This document shows, one piece after another, positions 1 to 13,700 of a DNA stretch of 64,000 bases; the first letter of the stretch is position 1; each line of letters opens with the position of its first letter. Source of the DNA: Blastomussa wellsi (taxonomy: Eukaryota; Cnidaria; Anthozoa; Scleractinia; Plerogyridae); contig OX393573.1 of NCBI GenBank assembly GCA_947652115.1, forward strand, positions 8,994,520 to 9,058,519, read 5' to 3'. Made by a program: the position numbers and the translations under genes. The notes below the pieces were generated by a model. It made no database searches, had not been told where the DNA came from, and saw nothing but the letters and a program-made list of their open reading frames with translations.

Positions 1-379
1 ACAGTAATTTGTTTTTACTTAATCTCATTCGTGCTAATGGCTTCCTAAACATTTTCCACCTTCTTTTAACTCGTTTGCAAATTTTAGCCAGTGTTAAATA
101 AATATTAGAGAAGTGTTTGTTCTACTAGTGATGTTCCCGATTTAAGAGGTCCACATGTTTTAAACACTTCATATATTTTACAACTGAAAAGAGAAGCGAG
201 CATCAAACCAGTTGAGACAATTAATGTAAAATTGCTGAGTGTGGCTGTTAATTTGAGGCTCCCTTCAGTCCTTGCCACATCTATTTGGCTCATTCCAGAG
301 GTAAAGAACTACTAAATGCGACTGCATTTGGATGAAATGATACAAGAATGTGAGAATTTAGCCAAGTACTTACGGGGAT

Positions 380-600
380 ATACACCATCTGTATTGTGGA
401 CAAGTCATTCGAGGCAATGAGAGACTTCAGCTGGGACACGATACTTACAGAAGCCAGAGAGAAGTGTCCGAGTCTTCTAGACATGATAACAGCCATTTTC
501 TGCAGACGATAGGGGCAAAATGCTCAAAGGAGTGGAACAATGCGAAATCCACCAATTGCAGCAATCTGTTGCATTATGCTTAAAGGGCCATTGTCACGAT
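380..600 (+). pseudogene. Possible remnant of a cnidarian repeat-family ORF (DUF6589-like)
   Basis: One plus-strand frame reads a short segment containing FSWDTI, a few residues later KCPSLLDMI, then stops and frame changes. This phrase order (FSW, then an acidic helix, then CP-LL) resembles the N-terminal part of a multicopy protein family common in coral genomes and associated with DUF6589 proteins. That likeness is from memory. No intact ORF remains, and nothing else in bases 1-870 is recognisable. Confidence 0.3.
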
Positions 601-869
601 AATGCGCATGCGGAGCCTTAATTTGCACAGAAAATGTTTTAACCAATAGAAATTTGACAAGGTTGCTTACTGCACGCTGCTACGAACCACCGTGGCCTTC
701 TGTGATTGTTTTGGAGTTTTCATGTGCGCACGATCACCTCTTTGTCTTGCCTCATCCCTTTGTTTTAGCTTTGTGTATCACTCTTGGAACATCCTATTTC
801 ATGTGATGTTCATAAGAAATTACAAGCAATGTTTTCCGTTTAAAACTTCCAAATATCTGTAATGATGGG

Positions 870-1420
870 ATGGCCCAGAAACCCCCGTTGTCCTGTGGCT
901 TGCCTTGAGAAGTACTTGGCAAAAAGAGATCCACGATGTGATGCCCTTTGGCAGAAACCAAAAAACCACAAAGCAAGCTCTTTCTAGTCAGCAGATGAGG
1001 TCTGGTTTTGTAATGCACCCATGGGGAAGCACAAGCTGGAGAATCTACTGACAGAAATGTGTAAAAAAGCTGGTCTTGCACATATCTGCACTCCCCACTG
1101 CATTCCAGCCACATCGGTAACTGTCCTCAAAGATGCCGGCTTAGCAAACTACCAAATAAAGAGTGTAACAGGCCATGCAAGTGATAAATCCATTGAGTCT
1201 TACAGTGCATGACCAACCATTGAGCAATAGTTTGAGTCTTCCGCGATCTTCAGTCGATTTATAACAAAGCAGAACCCCAATCAACCTTCCCTTGCAGCTG
1301 CTTCACCTCAAGCTATTTCGTCTTTGGCAGCAATGTCCTCGACCTTTATTCAGCAACAAAACCAGCAGGTTTACCAGCAGTCCATCTTCAACGTAAATCC
1401 TTCAAGAAAGGAAATAACAC
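870..1420 (+). pseudogene. Crypton/KIAA1958-type tyrosine recombinase C-terminus, decayed
   Basis: Plus-strand translation gives LEKYL, KRDP and DALWQ near 905-945, then WFCNAPMGKHKLE around 1003-1040 and an open stretch (1021-1212) with TPHC, then VTVLKDAGL and TGHASDKSIESY. The order matches the C-terminal catalytic half of eukaryotic tyrosine recombinases of the Crypton/DUF3504 group, where an H-x-x-R/C box, a TGH box and a terminal Tyr lie about this far apart. The Arg of the usual HSLRAT-like box is not seen (HCIPAT), and the frame is broken upstream and by a stop after the Tyr segment. A Gln/Ser-rich tail follows to about 1420. It is a transposon relic, not a working gene. Confidence 0.6.
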
Positions 1421-1429
1421 ACAGATGGT

Positions 1430-2365
1430 TGGGAATGTTTATTACTCCCCAAGAGTGACTTATAGATTTTACTCTGTCTAATGCCAGACGATTTTACTCA
1501 TCAAAGGGAGACCCCTTGGGGCTTAAAAGGTTAATCTGTACAAAAGGAAGCTGCTGGCATATAACTATTGGACATAGAAAGAGGGGTAAAATATTAGGAA
1601 GAATGGAAAGTTCTAGGTTCTTAAACTGAAAGGCAAAGATTTTATGGCTGTTTGAAAACTTGTAAAATTACAAGGATTCGAGCGTGACTGGAGGGCAAAG
1701 TTTTCCCATAGTAATTCTTCTAATTTCTAACGTCCATAAAAATTCCCTTTTAAAAGATATAAATCTGAAAATTTGCATGTAAGCTTATTTACAAATACTC
1801 GTTCCCATTATGCTTTACCAGTGACTACATCCGTGTGTTCTTGAAAAGCACGTCACATGACCAACTGTTGCAAAAGGCCTATTGTCCTACCAGATTTGAA
1901 TATTCCAAACATACTTGTTGTCGACTCAGAAAAACATAGTCCACTAATCAACCTTATTCTCACAGTGTACAAACTATTGTTATATCGGTCTAGATCTGGT
2001 AGTCAAATCCCTAACCTTCAAATGTTCATCAACCAACTCAGATACTATTTTTTTTTTATTTTAACCAACTCATATACTATGTAAAAATCGAACAAAAAAT
2101 TGCCAGCAAACGTGACAAACTATCCTACCAATTGTTCAGAAATGGACCATTTTGTGAGATGATTGATCCCTCGTTTTTTATTTTCTCTTATCCTATCCTA
2201 GTGTGCATTAAGACCACCCTCTTTGTTGTAGCTATCTGTAATGTACCCCAGTGTTGTAACTTCCACGCAGTCAATTGTTTTATTTATGTAATGTTTATTT
2301 TAGTAGTCTTATTGTTGTATTTTATCTAACTATGTAATATCAATAAAAATTAATAAAAAAAACAG
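1430..2365 (+). repeat. A+T-rich stretch ending like a non-LTR retrotransposon 3' end
   Basis: No intact gene is visible. Around 1857-2084 an open frame reads Leu/Ile-rich protein with YRSRSGSQIPNLQ, which loosely resembles the tails of LINE reverse-transcriptase ORFs. At 2338-2362 the sequence has two overlapping AATAAA-type signals and an A-rich tail. A 5'-truncated LINE copy is the likeliest reading but is weakly supported. Confidence 0.25.
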
Positions 2366-2393
2366 GTTTTTCACAGGGTAAATTCAGGGGTGA

Positions 2394-3036
2394 AGAAGAA
2401 TGGCAAATGGAGTTTACTTTTTGTTACCTTCTTTCGTTCCAGAGATATTCATGATTTTGTATTATGCAAATTAGATAACTGATGACGTCATTAGTGGTTT
2501 CAGTATAGGGGTAAAAACACAAATAAAGAATATCTCTGCAAAAAATAAAGCAATGTAAACTTGGTACCAGTATTGTAGGGCCAAGTAGCATCTCGCTAAA
2601 GAGGCAAAATACCATTGGGTGTGGAAACAATAGAGAACAATCCTAAACAAAGCCTCTCGCCCTGATAACAATGAAGTCTATTGTCAAGGAGAATGAATGA
2701 AAAATAGGTTTATATGAGGTACTGGACTACCTGTAATTGTACCCTACAAAATACACCACATGCATGGCCTCTTGGTTCCAGTCTCTTTCCTCTTTGAACG
2801 CATTATTGCCATTTGTAGCTCTGAAAGAATTCCAAACCTAGTTGAAAAATACGCGAAGCAGCTCTTAATACACCGAAATTGCACAACACAACCCCGATGA
2901 CCAAACTGCCTCGCATGTAAAGGGACGCACCGCAGTGATGTCAGGGCCTTGGCCGATGACACTTTCACCTTGCTGAAAAATCGTAAATATCTCTGGAACG
3001 AAAGAAGATATTACAGAAAGGTAAATGCCATTCTTC
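2394..3036. mobile_element. Foldback/MITE-like element with about 60-bp inverted arms
   Basis: The left arm (2394-2458) and right arm (about 2975-3036) are imperfect reverse complements, both containing GAAGAATGGCA and CTTTCGTTCCAGAGATATT. The interior has no recognisable coding sequence. No clear target duplication was found. Confidence 0.6.
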
Positions 3037-3299
3037 CTCATTTTGAACGGACTTTCAAATAAGCTTAAGTTATTTTTTACTTCATGGGCACTTTAAAGAT
3101 TCTTGCAGATTCTTTCAGATAGACAAACTCCAGTTACATTTGTATTTCAAATAGTTTATCATTTGTTAAAGTGCTTGTACTACACTAGAAGTACCTATAC
3201 TAAACTAGAAGAAAAATATTAATTTTATTGACAATTTCTTTAAAGTTTTTAAAGTCTGTGACCTTGTAGGCTTGTGGAGGTTAAAAGTCAGGAGGTGTT

Positions 3300-3565
3300 T
3301 ATGATACAAGGCCGAATTTCATACCAGTGTGAGTTCACCCCCAGCTAGTTGCTTCTTGTGGCTCTGTAATCGTTTACATGACACCACCACAATTGTCACA
3401 CCATAACGAGGCATACCAGCATGAGTTCACCCTGGTTCCTGCACTGGAGCTAGATTTTCATTCTGGTGTCATGTACTGTTTAGTTTCATATTCCTTTTTT
3501 ACAGCAGAGTTAAAAATGGTTTATGTAAACTGGAATGAACGTTGCACTGGTATTATGTAATACAA
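3300..3565. repeat. Dispersed repeat, copy 1 (related to 46110-46310)
   Basis: The stretch starting near GTTTACATGACACC and running through CACCCTGGTTCCTGCACTGG to GGTTTATGTAAAC is recognisably the same sequence family as the one at 46110-46310, which has CACACCGGTTCCTGCACCGG. The open frame here (3378-3560) is unlikely to be a gene because its homologue at 46 kb does not keep it. Confidence 0.55.
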
Positions 3566-3602
3566 CCTTAGTTATTATTGGGTCATTTCTCTTATTTGAC
3601 AG

Positions 3603-3709
3603 CATTTGATATCAGTGCAGACCTGACTGAGCTTGGTAAAACCCCTGTGGCTGTAGTGTGTGCTGGAGCTAAATCTATTTTAGATATAGAATTAACTCTG
3701 GAATATTTG
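3603..3709 (+). CDS. PsuG-PsuK exon 1 (first visible)
   Basis: The acceptor follows TTATTTGACAG and the donor is TTG|GTAAGA. The exon encodes [10 protein letters not shown] through AGAKSILD to TLEYL and carries the PsuG Asp and Lys catalytic segments. It enters in phase 2, so at least one exon precedes it. Confidence 0.9.
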
Positions 3710-6700
3710 GTAAGACCTCTGAGAAGACAAACTAACCTTACTTTTAATTACTGTATTATCCTTTAAGACTCATCCCTAACTTTTGTGTTGCGCTTCTTGT
3801 GTCACAATATTGGTAGCTGAAATTCAATGAAATTTTCTGCCCCAACTCATAACCCCACTGTATAGCGGGAAGGGAGGGAGGGGGGGGGGGGTGGGGGGTG
3901 ATAGAAACCCCCAGTTTGCTTTGCAAGATGAAGTAATTTTTGTTGGTGAGGATGTCATATGATACCATTAGAGATATCATTAGAGCTACCTTGGTATTTA
4001 TAAAATAATGGAAATTGATACAAACTCAAGCAAAATGCTAATTGAATGTAAAAATTCATGTTTCGTTTTTAATGTAAAAATGCATGAATTTCACAAAACC
4101 TGAAAAATAAAGGAAATTATGTCAAAAGTCGATATTTGGCCAAAAATGCACTTTGTTATGCAATTACTATGGCAATATCAAAGCGCATGACAGTTGACAC
4201 ATGAAAATTATCTGCAAAGTATGAAAGAACAGCTGTATTTATGCATGGTTTTCGGTAAACACGCAGTAAAGAATTTGATTTGTTACATGCACGCATGTAA
4301 GCTTAGGATACGGCATAGATACGGTCTGTATGACAAAATCCCAACATAGAAAGAACCAATCAGAACTCTCAGATTTTCCTTGCCATATAATAATACACGA
4401 AAACACAGCAAATGAATCCAGACATTACAACAAAGTGTGCAATTCATTATGTATTCAGTTTTCAGTTGACACATGAACAAAATATTGTTACAATCCTCAA
4501 GTTATTTGTACACTTGGCACCACCAGAAAATTGTGTGGTTTATTGATCGCAAAATTAACCTGTTTTGACTGTGGAGTTGTGGTCAGATAAGAAAACATCA
4601 GTGACACAAGATTTTGCTGTCATTCAAACGGATGAACAGGAGGTTAGCTATTTAACACCTTGTGATTTGAATGATAAATTATAGCATGTTCTGATTAGTA
4701 TTATTTTATAGATTGCTTCTGGTTAAACTAAATGTAGTTAAATATCACCTAATATTCTGGTTCAGCAATTCTTGAAAACAAAATTTAACAGAAATTGAGA
4801 ATTGATCATTGCAGTGAATTTCAATGCGATGATAAATTCTCACTTTCATCTACAGCTTCATGTACAGTTCACATATGAATTATTTCATATACTTTATTTC
4901 AAAATTTAATTGGCTGATTTTGTTGATTTAATATAATTGTATTATGTGGCTAGCATATCTGAATCCTTCATAATTTAATTACCGTTTCATATAAAGATTG
5001 TTTGGTATTGCCCCACCTGTGACCTCCTAATAAATGCTTAATTAGTTATACTCGTTGTGGGGTAAAAACGGCTGCGAGGGAGACTAGGGTGATATGAATA
5101 CATTTATATCTCATGTTCATATCAGACAAACTGGACTGAACAAAGTTAAGTATGTGGTATTGCACTGCAGATCAAAACTGATGTTCACCTATATATTCAC
5201 TTTGATGCTTTACAGCGTTCAGTTAGTGTGCCTATTTGGTCTATTGTGGAGTGAAAACTTTCTTCCACAAAACATTGAAATAAACACAAATAATCCCTTG
5301 CTGGATATACTTGTCTAATGAATTGCGGCCAAGGGAGTTCACCGTGAGAAATAATTTATTCACAGCCACAATGGAAATCTGATCTGCAGCTAGTAATGAC
5401 AACATAGCTGGAAGTCTATTGACGTATTGCAGTGTATAACACCTTCGGTAACTGCAACTTAATTTCCTTTCGAAATCATTTACCTACTTTCAGTTTAGGC
5501 CATATACGTTCCCTCGTGTTATGGTAAAATCTACTTTACTGATTGAGAAATTGAATTATATGGCTATCCTATTGACACCTCAACTGCATGCAAAATACTT
5601 CAATAACTGTAATATTTTCTCGGAATTATTTTTGTAATAACTTGGTTATGATAATAGCTCAGAGATTTTGAGAAAATACTAATTTTATTTTTGCCTGTTC
5701 TGTAAGCTGATAGTTTCCTTGGAGGCTTTTATGCCAAATAAACAGTTTTGTAACACTGATAAAAAAAATCAATATTTAAATATTCCTTTACTGGGATAAA
5801 AATGGTACTCTGTCCAGATTAAACCCTCAAGTTTCACTCTATGCTTTAGGGTCACTCAAAACACATGCCTTGTCTCAAAGTTTAGTGCTGTTAAGTTGTA
5901 GTTCAAAATTATACTTCTTGTGGTATTTTTTAGGAAACACAAGGTGTTCTAGTTGCTACATATGGAGACTCCCAAGAGTTTCCTGCCTTTTTTACCCCAC
6001 AAAGTGGATTTAAGGTTAGTACATTGAATTTTAATTTGTTACCATATCAGTTTTAAAGGGACTGCACAATGTGTGAGCCAGCGAGGCAGCAAGCCATGCA
6101 AGGCATTTGAAACACGAGACAGCAGTCAAAAACATGTGAGGAAATCATGATGGCAAAGCCGACCATAATGTAGTCACTATTATGTAGCTTTGTAGAGCAA
6201 ACATTACGTTTGAAAAGTGTAAAATGTAAAATTGATGTATAAATTAATTTTCCACTTCACATTATCTTTGGCTGCATTCACTGAGGGTTCTGGAAATTCC
6301 AAGAAGAAGAATTTTTCTGAAGGGGAGGGGGTTCACAAAGAGTTTTCTTTCCAGAGGTTATATGTCAATAGGCCGTTCCGAAATTCTGCAGGGAACTGGG
6401 GCGAGATTCAACTTTTAACCAATCGATAAATTGACACCACCACACGAAAGATCACATTGAAATTGGTCGTCTGGCCAAGTTTGAAGTTTCTAGGTTGAAA
6501 AGAGACCATCTATACAAACGTGCCCCAAAACTATACAAACCCTTAAACTTTTTATCAGATTTGTGACAACCGTCATGCCATCATGGAACTACTATTTGAA
6601 ATAAACTGAGAAGAAAATCACTATGATTGCCCATGTTTTAGAGTATCACGGAAATCATAAAATATTTAAGAGTTTATATGGTTTTGGGGGATGCCGTGTC

Positions 6701-9700
6701 AAAATTCTAGATGTTTGTAATTGGATTTTAAGCTATGTTTCACAGTCCATAACTTGGTCTCTTTTCAACCTAAAAACTTCAAACTTGGTCAGATAACCAA
6801 TTTCAACTTGATTTTTCGTGTGGTGGTGTCAAATTATCGATTGGTTAAATGATGAAACTCGCCCCAGTTCCCTGCACAATTTCGGAAATGGTCTATTTCG
6901 ATCGAATAAACAAATGTAAACCTTACCAATTTTCTTAGCCAAAAGATATACCGGTAAAGCACTCTGTTTGTTTATGATGACGTCAGTAATATTCTCTATG
7001 CTTTCTCACAATCTTGTTCCTTTTTCAAGAAATTATGTTTCAAGCCTGGGGCAGAATCTTAAATAACAAAATGGCCACCACTCAGGAATCATCACCACTT
7101 CACTTATCACCAGTTCCCTGACTTTTTAAGCTTGGCGATAAATCTATCGAATTCTCTCTCGGGTTAATAGTTGTGCATGCATACGTCTGTAAACGGTGAC
7201 GTACAAGTGAGGGGTATGAGTGCAGATTCAGCTGGCCTGCAAAACTGTTCGAAAAAATGTATTCATTGATATGTAAATTTCAACGTGATCTCCATCCATT
7301 TTGACGAAACACATGAGCTAATTGACAGCAATGACAAAATACGCGTCGTCCACCAAAAAAGGTAAATCCAGTGTTTCACATGCTCAAACATACAGGCGGA
7401 CATGCGAAACTTTACATGTTGACGCTCTGAACATTATTGATTCTGTTGAAAAATGTGAAGGTTTGTCCAAAACAAACTTGAATGTAAAAATGCGGAAACA
7501 ATGTAGCATTGTAGCTCGAAAACATTTTAGTAATTAATTATTTAGCAAAGAAACATTTCAGGACAACATTTAGAAGTAGATTCAGACTTATTTCCCACAT
7601 CCGAATATGCCATGAGTGACTACAAAAGAAGACAAAGTAAATTATATTATATGCGAGGCAATCTTTGGCGGGTCTGAGAACATGTTGCTTTGATGAATCA
7701 TTTGATAAGAATCGTCAACCAAAGAAGTCTAGACAGGTGAGGGTGCTTCAAACAGCATATGAGTTAAAAGTATTCTAAAACATTACACCTGCAACAGACA
7801 GAAACATTATGGAGGTTGATATTGTGGTGTTTTTCGTAGTTTTGCCATAAGAGGTAAAATAGGCATGCGTGGAATTAATTTGATTATGTTGTTGTGAATT
7901 GTATAGTTTTTGTGAATATTTAACATCAGTGAATGAAAAGGTTTTCCAGTTAACTTACATGTGTTCTTTTATAGTCAAAATTCAAGCGCTTTTGCGGCTT
8001 TTGTTCCTTGGTTCATTGACTTCGCTTTTTGAGATCTCGAGGGGTATTTTCAGCTTCAACAAGCTAACGTGGCAAATATCTCCATAAGTAGATAAATATG
8101 AACAACGCAACAACATATTGTTTTAGTTTTTCTTTTTTGCAAAAATGGGCTTTCCAGGGTTTAAGGGAACCCAGTGAAAAACTCAAGGAAAATCCAGGGG
8201 GTGTGGGGAGGGGCCTTACGACCACCCCTTGGAATAGAAATTCCAGTGGGTTGGGGGGTCTATGAGTAAAAAAACCCGGTGGGTGGAGGGGTATGGATAT
8301 TTTCTGGAACCACATTCTGTATTAACCCTAGAAAAAATTTTGGACTTGAGCCCATGATTCAATGGGAAAACATTGCTCAAGGAGTTAACAGCTTTGCCTA
8401 CCTTGTTGTACTTTTTAGTCTGCTTGCAATATACAGTCTCCTGTAGAGGCGGCCAAACTGATTGGTGAGTTTCTGCTAGAATTCATGTCTCAAGAGTGAT
8501 TACTTAGCAATTATAATTATATTAGTTTCTTCTAAATGTGTGATATCATACATGTAATTAAAGTGAGTTCCTTGGAGCAGGGTCGCAAATAACAGTCGGA
8601 CATCAGATAATGGCCAACCAAAATTTGCCGACGTCCAATTAAATCCCAACTATGGTTGGACAGAAGGACCCGACAATTTTTTAACACCTTCCTATGCAAA
8701 TGCTAATGTTTTGTGTTGGCAATGCTGTACAGTATAATAATTATGATGTTCATGAGCATGACTACTGTTTTGTCTGATTAAAAATAATGGTGACTTAGTT
8801 ATTTGCAGCCCTGTTGGAGTGTTGCTGCTCACAGTGCACCGTCAGTATTTTGTCAGGTTGGATTGCTAGTTTATGCTATTCACTAGTTTATGATAAATAT
8901 AGACATGAAACTTATGATGTCTCTTTTCCTTGAACATGTTGTAAATTCAATATTAAATATTTTAGATGCCAATCTATCGCTTGGATCAAGTAGTGGAATT
9001 GTTTTGGCTGTACCAATTCCTAAAGAGGAAGCTGCATCTGTAGAGGACATAGAAAATGCAATTCAACAGGCTTTGAAAGAAGCTAGGTAACAGTTGCTGA
9101 GTTTTCTTGAAATGCCTTGTGCTAAAACTCATTTTCCTGCTGCATGTTATATTCCTTTCAGTAAGTCTAATATTGTTGGGAAAGAACTTACCCCCTTTGT
9201 GCTTCAGAGAGTGAATGACCTTACTAAGGGGAAATCACTTCAAGCCAGTATCCTTGTACAACCTAGTTCTTGTGAGTTACAGCTCCCTGAAACCTGGTTA
9301 ATACGGATGCCAAAGGTGCACAGAAAAGTGACTGTGTTATTTGTGCATCTATATTATGAAGGGGTCTCTGAGTATGAATATCATAGACACATGTTGTATA
9401 TAGACATAGTCTAAAACATACAATTCAAAAGCAATGAAATGATGAAGAAAGCTTGTGCTCATCAATGAGCAAAATGTCTTGCACTTAGTTTAGGTGTATG
9501 TTCAAATCAAACATGGAAACAAAGACAGTTGTCAAGGGTTGATACCAACCCCTTGAAATTTTCGTAAAATGGGAAGTTTCAGAAGTTGTCAAGCTGCGAG
9601 CACAAGTGCCAAGGGTCGAGGGTGCGAGCCTCTAGGGGGTCCAGGGACATTCTCTCCTGGAAAAGGCCCCTAAGTCCTCCTGCATTCTGAGATCATATTG

Positions 9701-10680
9701 AGAGGAAAATTTTATAGGAATATTACTATAAATCACAAACAAATGCAAACCTTGCACAAATTAGTCAACAAAATCCAGTGCATTACAGCACGCAAAATAC
9801 TGCAGGTTCATGCTAGGATGCCCCAATGAGCTTAAAATAACCAAGCTCTTAATGAGAGTCATTGAGCACGTTGAGGGTCGCTGTTTGCCAAGTTCTAGTG
9901 CCTTCACGGTATTGTGTGGTGTCAGTACTCATTTCCGTGATGTATCTTTTGCTGGGACCACATATGACTTCAAACGGGTTGACCATGATGAAATTGAGGC
10001 CTAAGGAACTAATAGGCTAATAGGTCGCTGTGAGATGCAAATCACTATTCTTTCTTTGAGGAATAAATCATTTTCTCAAAATTCTTTTCGAGTTTGTATA
10101 TTTTAGACATTCCTTTCTCTCGAAACTCGAAACTCCTCTTGCTTCTCAAAGTTCTAGTTACTCATCTTTTGAGACACAAGAATGATCGAGTCGAGACAAC
10201 TTTAATACTTTTGAGTGGTACTGTAGGTGGTTTTGGCAGTCTGAAAATTAATTGTTTTCAACAAGTACCGCAGCCCTAAGGATTTGTCCATTAATACCCA
10301 ATTCTAACCAGACATTGTCCATTGACTGGCTGTTATTTCAAGCCCTAGTGTATGTCGCCAGTATTAAGCGGTGTCCCTTTTAGGAAGGGTAACAAAATTG
10401 TCAGGAGAAGCAAAACTGTTCAACAACATGGCCCAAAAAATTGGCTTTGTCCAACTTTTGATTCAAGTCAAAAGTGCAACATCTCTGTGACAAAATGTCC
10501 TTTGACAGCCTTTGCCTGAGATTTGATGCTCGTCAAAGTTATAACAGATTTGATGTGCATCAAAGTCACCTTTTCAAAAGTCAGAGACAGATTTCACTAT
10601 AGCTTTGACATATCTTTGATAAACGTCAAAGGCATACTATCCTTGACTTTATATATGTATCTAATTTGACTAAGATAGAA

Positions 10681-10723
<43 letters not shown>

Positions 10724-13700
10724 GTATAACAATATAATTTGGTTTTATCAACTGGGTTGATAATGTCAATGCGAATCGCTCCGACGAAGGGCTAACGCTC
10801 GAAACGTCAGCTCTTGAATCTCTTTACGGTGGCCAATTGACATTATCAACCCAGTTGATAAAACCAAATTAATATGACTAAGGTTTGGCAAACGCAGCCT
10901 TTGTACCAACTTTTACCCTGGTTAAAGGTATGAGTCAAAGCCAAAAAAAACCTTAAAAATATAAAACGTCTGGATCTTTTGCTCCAATTAGACATGCCTC
11001 TTTTTCAAATTGTAAACTGTCAAGAGTTCTAGAGGCCTTTATAAGGCTTGCTTTAAAAACCTGCAGAGATGAAGCATCTTTGTTTGCTTTGGGGAAGAAT
11101 TTCATACGATGGGGCCTCCAAACCTTGCACTATTTCTTCCAAGTTCTCTGTTGTACTGTATCAAAGAAAGGTCATTCATGCACCTCAAATTGTAGCTTTT
11201 GCCTTGTGTCCTGACACAAGACAATTTGGGTGTTCAATACATTCCTGTGTAAGATTCCTTAATTGACTTCCTAATGTAAGATACTTTTGTTCATTCTTTT
11301 CATGTCAAACATTACTGTTTAGGGCGGTGTTCTTTCATTAAGTAATTTTGAAGTAATTGTAATGATTTGTGTAGTGCATTTTCCATATACACACGTTCAA
11401 ATGTGCTTTTACATTTCTAGTTTCTTCTGGTTTTACTCTGTGAGTTGTATTAATATTTATGTCATAATATTTTTTATTATATGGCCGTGTCTCGCGTGGA
11501 CTGGAAACTAGCAAATTCACAAATTTGATTGCCTAAAATCGATATTGACCGCCGTCTAGATTTTCCCATCTAGACCGGCATCTATACCGGTTGCATTTTG
11601 GGGTCAGAAAGTTACAAACAAAACAGGAACACATTGTCTCCTTTTTGTCTAAAAATACTAAATGGAAAATTAAAACTTTTGCAATTTTCGGCTCATCACC
11701 GTTCGCAAACAAAATGTCAGCGAGAACGAAGCAGTGTCGTTAAGCAAATTTAAGTTTCTGTTTGGCCATATAATAAACATCTTACATCCGAGCTTAGTCG
11801 GTCTGTATGGCAGAAACTTGACCTCGGTCGTGAGTACAGACCGAACACAGTGACCTCGGTCAAGATTCTCCCATACAGACCTCCCGCTCAGTTAATAAGA
11901 GCTAAAAACTGATTTAGCACCATCTTTTTTCTTATATATACATACCTCAGCTGTATGTTTGTAAACAGAATTACAGCTTCAACTTTCTGTAAAATAAATC
12001 TTTAACTCTCTATGTCAGATATGGCACTTATTAAAAACAATGCCAAGATTGGAAGTTTAATTGCTGTTGAACTGTGCAAAATACGAAAACTCAAAGAAAA
12101 GAAAGCTGTGGTAAGTGATACTTACACTATGCTCATTTTCTTTTATAGATCGTTTTCACTGTTACGCAAAAAAAAAAATTAATCGAACACAATTCAGTCA
12201 ATGAAGTCAAGAAAAAGAGATGTTATAGGAAATAACAAAAGAAGTATTTTTTCCAAGTTTTATGACTGTGCATTACCCAAACCACAAATATTCACCAAAA
12301 CGTTTTGCCTAGATTTACAGAGCCCAGTATATGGAGCTGCCATGTTGGTGCACCTCAGATGTGCGAACATCTTTAGTTATCTATAAGGCCAATGATAATA
12401 GGTTATGGAGAAACAAACATTTACATAAACACTTTTCCTACTACTTCAACTTATCAAATGGCTAAAACTCACAATATTAGTATACCTTTTGTGACAAACA
12501 TGATCGACACTTTATGTCACGCACCACCATAATTCTGAAATTCAAAATGTGCTAGTCCCTAAACAAAGGATGCTATTGAGCTCAAAATTGTAAACGGATA
12601 TAAATTAAGTACCTCTTATGTGTGATAAGGATAAGAGCTTTGATAATTATTTCTTTAGTCTTGGATTTTAGTACCCGATGACGTCACCTGAAAACGATCT
12701 ATAAGAACATTGAGGCTGAGATTTTTCTCAAAATTTAAGAAAATGTATGGCGTGAAATAAGAACATACTTAGGCTCTGCCATTTTTTTTTGGGAAGTATT
12801 TTTGAGTTATTTTTTTCAAAAAAAAATAACTCTTAGTCGGCGTACCGACGTATGTCGCTATTCAGTGGATGGATGGGTGGACAAGCGATGTATTTCACAC
12901 CAATCAGAATTAGGATACTATCGATCAATAACCAATGAAATTGCCGCTTGTATGTATCGTTTAATTTTGTATTAATATTTGTTTCGGATTCATTGGACGG
13001 CCATCTTTATTTTTGTATAAACTTGGCCTTATTGGGCAGTGTTGGCATGATGTCTCTATTTCCAGCACTCGGTGTTTATGTAGCTCTGGTTACAACATTG
13101 TGTGTGGGTTTTAAGTGGAAAACTGTTCGGAAATTTTCATGGTGGTGAAGAAGGTACGAGGATGTGAAATTTTACATGCTCCGAGCAGTCTGTTTTGGCG
13201 GCTTTGAGTTGAGGGATTGTTTTTGGATTGCGGTTAGTTGTGAATAAGAGCCATGTTGAATTTTAAAATGTTTCTGACTGAAGTAACGATAGCTTTCATT
13301 TTGGTTAAATTTGAAGTTGCGGATGTACGCAGCTTCCTATTTCTCGGAGATGAGTTGTTTGAAATCAGTAGAGCTGAGAGATCAGACATGATCAGAGATT
13401 TTGCTTCAGGACATAGTAGATGTCATACGGCATTTAAGAATTTAAAGGTAGGGAGGCCACATACTCAATCCCAGGGTACAGTAATTCGGGAGAAACTGCT
13501 TTCATTGCAGACGTACCAGCTCTGGTAAATATTTCACGAACCGTTCGTAATTGAATATGCAAAATCTTTCACCAGGATTTTTGGCACAAATTTCGTAACA
13601 ACCAGAGAACAATGTACTAACTGTACTACGTTTTAAAAACCCTTTGGAAAGATATATTTTTTCCATTTGATCCGTTTATTGTCTTTCGATAAAATACTTT

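Noticed and set aside
9094..9414. 106-codon frame overlapping exons 4-5
   Set aside because: It reads through the short intron and past the exon 5 donor. The spliced PsuG reading explains the conserved part.
13253..13528. 91-codon frame in intron 6
   Set aside because: It has a plausible amino-acid mix, but no domain, no splice partner and no relation to the host gene phase. Not supported.
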